Both the position numbers and the translations under genes were made by a program. Positions 54,844 through 59,622 of a stretch of 59,622 bases of DNA are shown here, piece by piece. This DNA comes from Candidatus Azobacteroides sp. Its GTDB lineage: Bacteria; Bacteroidota; Bacteroidia; Bacteroidales; Azobacteroidaceae. Positions within the stretch are counted from its first letter, which is position 1; every line of letters starts with the position of its first letter. The stretch is from contig WRFZ01000177.1 of NCBI GenBank assembly GCA_009778655.1, positions 1 through 59,622 on the forward strand. Direction: 5' to 3'. The notes under the pieces are model-generated. The model worked only from the letters and a program-made list of their open reading frames with translations. It did no database searches and was not told the DNA's origin.

Positions 54844-57189
54844 ATGAAACTACGATCTATTTTTCTTTTTTGTGTTATTTTTGTTTCTATAACGACAAGT
54901 TGGGGACAAACTTGGAATTTATCGCCCACCATGACGGCAACGCTGGATAGTAAAGGTGTGCTTACTATTTCTACAAGTAAAAATTCGGAAGCAATGCCGG
55001 ATTATGACTATGATACTGACGTACCTTGGTATGCTGTCCGTGATAACATCCTTTCGGTTGTAATAAGAAATTCGATAACAACCATTGGGAAAAAAGCTTT
55101 TTACTGGTGTTCTAAACTTGAAACTGTTACCATTCCCAATTCAGTGATATCTATTGGGAATGAAGCTTTTGAGGAGTGTTTTAAACTTGCATCTATCACT
55201 ATTCCAAACTCTGTTACATCAATCGGGTTCTGGGCTTTTTTTAATTGCAGCTCGCTTACAATCATTCAAATACCAAATTCAGTGACAGATATTGGACTTA
55301 ATGCTTTCGATGCTTATGGACTGACGGCTATAACTGTTGATGCAGGAAATCCCGCCTATTCATCCGATGCCGGCGTACTTTATAACAAGAACAAAACAAT
55401 TTTGATTACTTACCCTCGGGGGAAAAGCGGCGCTACTTTTGTTATTCCTAACTCAGTAACAACGATTGAAACCGGCGCCTTTGAGGACTGTAGTAGTCTA
55501 ACCTCGGTAACGATACCTAATTCGGTAATTACGATTGGAGAAGCAGCTTTTTGGTACTGTTCCAATCTTACTTCCATTGCAATTCCTAACTCTGTGACAT
55601 CCATTGAGTTGGGAAACAATTTTATCTACTGTAAAAACCTTACGGCTATTACCGTGGAGTCGGGTAATATTGCCTATTCGTCCGATAATGGCGTACTTTA
55701 TGATAAAGACAAGAAAACATTGATTTCTTATCCTGCAAAAAAAGGTGCAACATTTGTTATTCCCAACTCTGTGACAGAAATTGGATTCCGGGCTTTTGAA
55801 GGTTGTAGTGATCTTACTTCTATAACGATTCCAATCTCAGTATCAACAATCAACTATAATGCTTTTAGTGACTGTACAAGTTTGAAAGATGTTACGGTTA
55901 ATTGGACAAAACCTTTGCCTGTATCTGTAAACACAATATTTAATGCTGTAAATACATCAGTGGCAACCTTGCATGTGCCGAAAGGTTCTAAATCATTCTA
56001 TCAAGCGGCTAATGTATGGAAATCTTTCGGATCAATTGCAGATGATGTTGTACCAAATATTGCACAGACTTGGAATTTAACGGCTACCATGACTGCAAAT
56101 TTGGATAGTGAAGGCGTTTTGACCATCTCTACAAGCAAAAACTCAGAATCAATGCCGGGTTATGAAGTTTGGTTTAGTGGCTATGATAATATGACTGATA
56201 CAATTCTTACCACTCCTTGGAGCGCCTCTTGTTGGGATATTCGTTCTTTAGTAATAGAAGACCAAGTGGCCTCTATCGGCAACAATGCTTTTTACAATTG
56301 TTCTAACATGACTTCAATAAATATTCCAAAATCTGTAACACAGATCGGATACAGCGCTTTTTCCCATTGTACTAATTTAATAGATGTTACAGTTAATTGG
56401 ATGTCTCCTTTACCTATGATATATGGAAATTTATTTTTCGATGTAAATATGCCATCGGTAACCCTACATGTTCCCCAAGGTACCAAAGCGCTTTATCAAG
56501 CAGCAGAAGTATGGAAAACTTTCGGTACAATCATAGATGATGTCAATCCGCCTATAACAGTCATTCCCGAAGAAACCCAATCGGTTGGTTCAGATGGCAA
56601 AGGAACTATTACCTTGAATCTGTCTGTTCCAAGCGATGCCACACTAACCGGTTCGTTTGAAATCCAATTTCCCGAAGGTATGACATTAGATGAAGATTTA
56701 ACCATTCTATCTGCCGAGTTTTCGAATAATTCAAATTTAGTAATTACTTACAAGGAAAATAATACATGGTTGATAGAAATAAACTCGAATACCTTGAGAA
56801 GTTTCACAGAAACAGAATTAACGAAAGTCATGGATATTGCCTATACCGTAAATCCGGAACTTGGAGCAGGAACTTACGAATTACAGATTCAAAACCTTGA
56901 TTTTGAGTTGGACGACGGCACTCGTATCATTGAAGAATCGCGAAACGTGGAAGTGCAAGTCCTGCGAAATGGAACCGGCATCAAATCTGTTGAAAATAAC
57001 AATATCCGGGTATCCGGCAAGAATCTTTTTGTGCGTGCAGATAACGCCTGCACAATAAGCATTTATACCGCCTCAGGTCAACTATTCAAGCAGCAGAACG
57101 TCAATGCCGGCGAAACGATGATTCCGTTGCCGCAGGGGATATACCTTGTAAAGACGGGAGAAACTGTAACCAAAATTATTGTGAGGTAG
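54844..57189 (+). CDS. BspA-like leucine-rich repeat surface protein with T9SS sorting domain
   Basis: 781 aa. Signal peptide to about residue 21 (LFCVIFVSITTSWGQ). Two copies of a ~32-residue module (TWNLSPTMTATLDSKGVLTI and its relative) start near residues 23 and 408. Between and after them are BspA/LRR_5 repeats of the form SITIPNSVTSIGxxAFxxC. Residues ~570-710 look like a cohesin-type beta-sandwich (FEIQFPEGMTLDEDL). The last ~65 residues are a type A T9SS sorting domain (LFVRADNACTISIYTASGQL, ending GETVTKIIVR). Probably secreted through SprA and anchored at the surface; BspA-type LRRs often bind host proteins. Transcription may read through the structured RNA upstream. Confidence 0.9.
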   Translation: MKLRSIFLFCVIFVSITTSWGQTWNLSPTMTATLDSKGVLTISTSKNSEAMPDYDYDTDVPWYAVRDNILSVVIRNSITTIGKKAFYWCSKLETVTIPNSVISIGNEAFEECFKLASITIPNSVTSIGFWAFFNCSSLTIIQIPNSVTDIGLNAFDAYGLTAITVDAGNPAYSSDAGVLYNKNKTILITYPRGKSGATFVIPNSVTTIETGAFEDCSSLTSVTIPNSVITIGEAAFWYCSNLTSIAIPNSVTSIELGNNFIYCKNLTAITVESGNIAYSSDNGVLYDKDKKTLISYPAKKGATFVIPNSVTEIGFRAFEGCSDLTSITIPISVSTINYNAFSDCTSLKDVTVNWTKPLPVSVNTIFNAVNTSVATLHVPKGSKSFYQAANVWKSFGSIADDVVPNIAQTWNLTATMTANLDSEGVLTISTSKNSESMPGYEVWFSGYDNMTDTILTTPWSASCWDIRSLVIEDQVASIGNNAFYNCSNMTSINIPKSVTQIGYSAFSHCTNLIDVTVNWMSPLPMIYGNLFFDVNMPSVTLHVPQGTKALYQAAEVWKTFGTIIDDVNPPITVIPEETQSVGSDGKGTITLNLSVPSDATLTGSFEIQFPEGMTLDEDLTILSAEFSNNSNLVITYKENNTWLIEINSNTLRSFTETELTKVMDIAYTVNPELGAGTYELQIQNLDFELDDGTRIIEESRNVEVQVLRNGTGIKSVENNNIRVSGKNLFVRADNACTISIYTASGQLFKQQNVNAGETMIPLPQGIYLVKTGETVTKIIVR

Positions 57190-57215
57190 AAATAAAGAAA
57201 AGCTAAATATCAAAA

Positions 57216-57254
57216 CGCCCAATTTTATTTCATTTTATGAGATAAAGTTGGGTG
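57216..57254. terminator. Bidirectional terminator inside the nth 3' end
   Basis: Arms 57216-57233 and 57237-57254 pair over 18 positions (three G-U) around a 3-nt loop, with A- and T-rich flanks. It ends both the BspA-like gene (+) and nth (-); the last nth codons lie inside it. Confidence 0.85.
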
Positions 57255-57913
57255 TCGCTTTTGTTTTTAATCCATCCTTTTTCATTCAAAAAATATTTGC
57301 AATATTCCTTCAAGCCGCAATTTTCGCATTGCGGTTTGCGGGCAATGCAAACATATCGTCCGTGCAGAATCAACCAATGGTGCGCTCTTGACCACAACTT
57401 TTTGGGAATATATTTGGTCAATTCTTTTTCTGTTTCCAAAGGCGTTTTTGAATTATCAGTCAACCCCATTCGGTTGGATACTCTGAAAACATGAGTATCA
57501 ACCGCTAATGCCGGAATATCAAAGGCAATGGAGGATATTACATTGGCTGTCTTACGTCCGACGCCCGGTAATTTCAATAAATCTTCCATTTTCGACGGAA
57601 CTTGTCCTTGGTAGTCTTGTACCAACAGTTGAGCCATTTCAACTAAATGTTTCGCCTTGGAATTCGGGTACGAAATTCCTTTAATATATTCGACAATTGT
57701 TTCTTGATTGGATGCAGCTAAAACTTCCGGCGTAGGGAATGCTTCAAACAAAGTCGGAGTGACCATGTTCACTCGTTTGTCGGTGCATTGAGCGGCTAAC
57801 ATCGTTGCTATCAACAGTTGAAAAGGATTTTTGTAATGCAGCTCCGTGGCCGCTTCCGGCATATTCTTTTCAAACCATGTAATGATTGCTTTGTATCGCT
57901 CTTGTTTTGTCAT
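57230..57913 (-). CDS. nth: Endonuclease III (DNA glycosylase/AP lyase)
   Basis: 227 aa. Removes oxidised pyrimidines and cuts AP sites in base-excision repair. The helix-hairpin-helix LLKLPGVGRKTANVISSIAF has the catalytic Lys; the catalytic Asp is in LAVDTHVFRVSNRMGL. The 4Fe-4S motif C-x6-C-x2-C-x5-C is seen as CIARKPQCENCGLKEYC. The length is normal and the stop codon sits inside the shared terminator hairpin. pheS precedes it by about 30 bp in the same direction. Confidence 0.97.
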   Translation of the reverse strand: MTKQERYKAIITWFEKNMPEAATELHYKNPFQLLIATMLAAQCTDKRVNMVTPTLFEAFPTPEVLAASNQETIVEYIKGISYPNSKAKHLVEMAQLLVQDYQGQVPSKMEDLLKLPGVGRKTANVISSIAFDIPALAVDTHVFRVSNRMGLTDNSKTPLETEKELTKYIPKKLWSRAHHWLILHGRYVCIARKPQCENCGLKEYCKYFLNEKGWIKNKSDTQLYLIK

Positions 57914-57944
57914 TATTCAGATATAAAAAAACCTTTTTCTTCGA

Positions 57945-58964
57945 TTAATTCGCCCCTTCGAACTGCCTCAGAAAACGAATATCATTTTCTGAAAACAAAC
58001 GTAAATCTTTTACTTGATATTTGAGATTGGTAATACGTTCAATACCCATACCCAAAGCATAACCCGTATAAACCTTGCTATCAATACCGCAATTATCCAG
58101 AACGTTGGGATCAACCATCCCGCAACCGAGAATTTCAACCCAACCGGTGTGTTTGCAGAACGGACAGCCCTTTCCACCGCATAAATTACAACTGATGTCC
58201 ATTTCGGCGCTGGGTTCGGTGAACGGAAAAAACGAAGGACGTAACCGTATCTTTGTATCTTGTCCGAACATTTCTTTAGCAAAAAAGAGCAGCGCTTGCC
58301 GTAAATCGGCAAAAGAGACGTTTTTATCTATATATAATGCTTCCACTTGATGAAAGAAACAATGAGCGCGGTAGGATATGGCTTCATTACGATAAACACG
58401 ACCCGGGCAAATAATTCGGATGGGCGGTTGCGTTTTCTCCATAACGCGCGTTTGAACAGAAGATGTATGTGTTCTTAACATGACATCCACGCCCTGCTGA
58501 ATGAAAAAAGTATCCTGCATATCCCGTGCCGGATGGTCTTCCGCAAAATTTAAAGAAGAAAAGACATGCCAGTCGTCTTCAATTTCCGGACCTTCGGCAA
58601 TGGAAAATCCCAAACGTCCGAAAATATCGCAAATTTCTTTCTTGACAATTGACAACGGATGCCGCGTACCCACTTTGTAAGGATATGCGGTTCGCGTTAT
58701 ATCAATACGTTCGGTTGATAAACTTTGATTTTCTGCATCCGCTTTTAATTCATTGATTTTCTCTTGCGCCTTTTCTTTAAGCTCGTTGAGTTTTTGACCG
58801 ATGAAGCGCTTTTCTTCGGCAGCAACCAAACGAAACTCGTTCATCAAAGAAGCTATTTCTCCTTTTTTACTTAAGTATTTAATACGAAACGCTTCGATTT
58901 CATCGTTGTTTTGAACTTTCAACCGGTTGATTTCCGCCAATAAGGCATTGATTTTTTCAATCAT
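57945..58964 (-). CDS. pheS: Phenylalanine--tRNA ligase, alpha subunit
   Basis: 339 aa from the ATG at 58964; the frame is open further upstream, but the promoter lies there. The N-terminal coiled coil (MIEKINALLAEINRLKVQ) binds tRNA. Class II motifs: HPLSIVKKEICDIFGRLGFS, motif 2 HTSSVQTRVM and RIICPGRVYRNEAISYRAH, FFPFTEPSAEMDI, and motif 3 GYALGMGIERITNLKY. A Cys-rich CNLCGGKGCPFCKHTGW insert is usual for the family. pheT is not adjacent. It likely cotranscribes with nth. Confidence 0.97.
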   Translation of the reverse strand: MIEKINALLAEINRLKVQNNDEIEAFRIKYLSKKGEIASLMNEFRLVAAEEKRFIGQKLNELKEKAQEKINELKADAENQSLSTERIDITRTAYPYKVGTRHPLSIVKKEICDIFGRLGFSIAEGPEIEDDWHVFSSLNFAEDHPARDMQDTFFIQQGVDVMLRTHTSSVQTRVMEKTQPPIRIICPGRVYRNEAISYRAHCFFHQVEALYIDKNVSFADLRQALLFFAKEMFGQDTKIRLRPSFFPFTEPSAEMDISCNLCGGKGCPFCKHTGWVEILGCGMVDPNVLDNCGIDSKVYTGYALGMGIERITNLKYQVKDLRLFSENDIRFLRQFEGAN

Positions 58965-58986
58965 ATCTGCAATTTTTTTTAGTGTG

Positions 58987-59018
58987 CAAATATACGGATT
59001 ATTTTGAGTGTTAGCAAA
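58987..59018 (-). promoter_or_regulatory. Promoter of pheS
   Basis: On the minus strand TTTG (59018-59015), a 20-bp spacer and TATATTTG (58994-58987), 22 bp before the ATG at 58964. It excludes starts further upstream. Confidence 0.78.
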
Positions 59019-59184
59019 AAAATCGAACAGGATTAAATCATTTTTGCCGACCGGCCTCATTTGAAAATTCTTTTAATAGTTACCTCCAAACGGTTAGGTC
59101 AATTTATCGTGAAAATAAAAATGAAAACGCCTTTTCAGCCAATTTTAGAGAAAATTAGACCTGTTATGCTTTCTGAAAAGTGAA

Positions 59185-59192
59185 TACTTTTG
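59185..59192 (+). promoter_or_regulatory. -7 box for the DUF3943 gene
   Basis: TACTTTTG, 38 bp before the ATG at 59231. No clear -33 TTG. Confidence 0.5.
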
Positions 59193-59230
59193 CCGAATAA
59201 TTCAATATATAACTGATAAACAGAATCAAA

Positions 59231-59622
59231 ATGAAAAATAACAGTTTTTATTCAGTGTTTTTAACTTTCCTTTTATTGCTTGTATTATCTCCGGTTTCAG
59301 CGCAATTGTTGAAAAATCAACAGTTAAATATAAATAATAGAAGAAAAAATATGTTTGCCGACAATAGAATATTATTTTATAATAGAGACCTGCAATCCGC
59401 TCTGACCCCCTTTTCAAACATCGGTTTTCTTAACAGTCATCAAAAAGTACACCCTTGGCAAGCAGCGGCACAAGTCGTCGGACTTGATGTCGGAATACAC
59501 GTTTTCGACCGTTATATTCGAAATGCCGATTTTGCTCATATAACGCTCGATACTATTTGGTATAACCTCAAGCACGGATTTATTTGGGACAATGACGGAC
59601 TTTCTACCAATATGTTTTGGCA
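59231..59622 (+). CDS. DUF3943 outer-membrane-type protein (3' partial)
   Basis: The frame starts at ATG 59231 and is open to the right window edge (130 codons seen). Signal peptide to about residue 26 (VFLTFLLLLVLSPVSAQ). Downstream, HPWQAAAQVVGLDVGIHVFD and FIWDNDGLSTNMFW match DUF3943, whose members continue into a beta-barrel-like region. The function is unknown. It is divergent from pheS. Confidence 0.8.
   Translation, partial: MKNNSFYSVFLTFLLLLVLSPVSAQLLKNQQLNINNRRKNMFADNRILFYNRDLQSALTPFSNIGFLNSHQKVHPWQAAAQVVGLDVGIHVFDRYIRNADFAHITLDTIWYNLKHGFIWDNDGLSTNMFW

Overview
The window looks like a chromosome segment of a Bacteroidota species, most likely order Bacteroidales. It carries a complete SprA/Sov-type type IX secretion (T9SS) translocon gene and two proteins with C-terminal T9SS sorting domains. 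Promoters follow the phylum's TTTG-N19/20-TAnnTTTG pattern. DUF3098, DUF3667, DUF4252 and DUF3943 families and a GH29 fucosidase are present, as are typical Bacteroidales neighbourhoods such as ruvA-sprA, uppP-DUF3098-ftsX and pyrB-pyrI-flavin reductase. No phage or conjugation genes, rRNA or CRISPR array was seen.

Layout: (1) 1-3.5 kb: 3' end of a secreted fibre-like protein, an Rpn/PD-(D/E)XK gene and a pyridoxal kinase, each ending in a heptanucleotide repeat array. (2) 3.6-15.4 kb, minus strand: TlpA-like thioredoxin, OmpA-family protein, sprA, ruvA and a second TlpA-like protein. (3) 15.4-20.9 kb, minus: folK-queA-truB, uppP-DUF3098-ftsX and a DUF3667 protein. (4) 21-28.3 kb: sugar transporter, galM and nagB (minus), facing a ROK kinase, a VOC protein and an MBOAT/SGNH O-acyltransferase pair (plus). 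(5) 28.3-30.4 kb, minus: a four-gene ECF sigma operon in which two DUF4252 proteins bracket sigma and a putative anti-sigma, behind a candidate ECF promoter. (6) 30.5-41.2 kb: ACT/phenylacetate-CoA ligase, fucosidase, pgk, serC, gpmI, Nudix, zinc-ribbon and Nif3-like genes. (7) 41.2-43.1 kb: a decayed SusD-like pseudogene, a phosphopantetheinyl transferase and an AlbA_2 protein. (8) 43.2-54 kb: antiporter-kdsB, aroC, an SlyD-like isomerase, a MalY/PatB aminotransferase, an MFS exporter, pyrBI-flavin reductase and glyA. (9) 54-59.6 kb: tRNA-Thr and SRP RNA in tandem, a structured RNA with its own promoter and terminator, a BspA-like LRR protein carrying a T9SS tag, nth, pheS and the start of a DUF3943 gene.

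Most protein genes are housekeeping. The less ordinary material is between them. Seven arrays of an ATGAATT heptamer mostly abut stop codons. Two copies of a two-module GC-rich palindrome are present, one nested inside a terminator-like inverted repeat and one flanked by inverted heptamer arrays. There is a palindrome with 34-bp arms beside the ECF promoter. The RNA upstream of the BspA-like gene has a closing stem that overlaps its terminator arm, so it could be a free-standing 6S-like RNA or an attenuator. All function calls are from reading the sequence; no database search was run.
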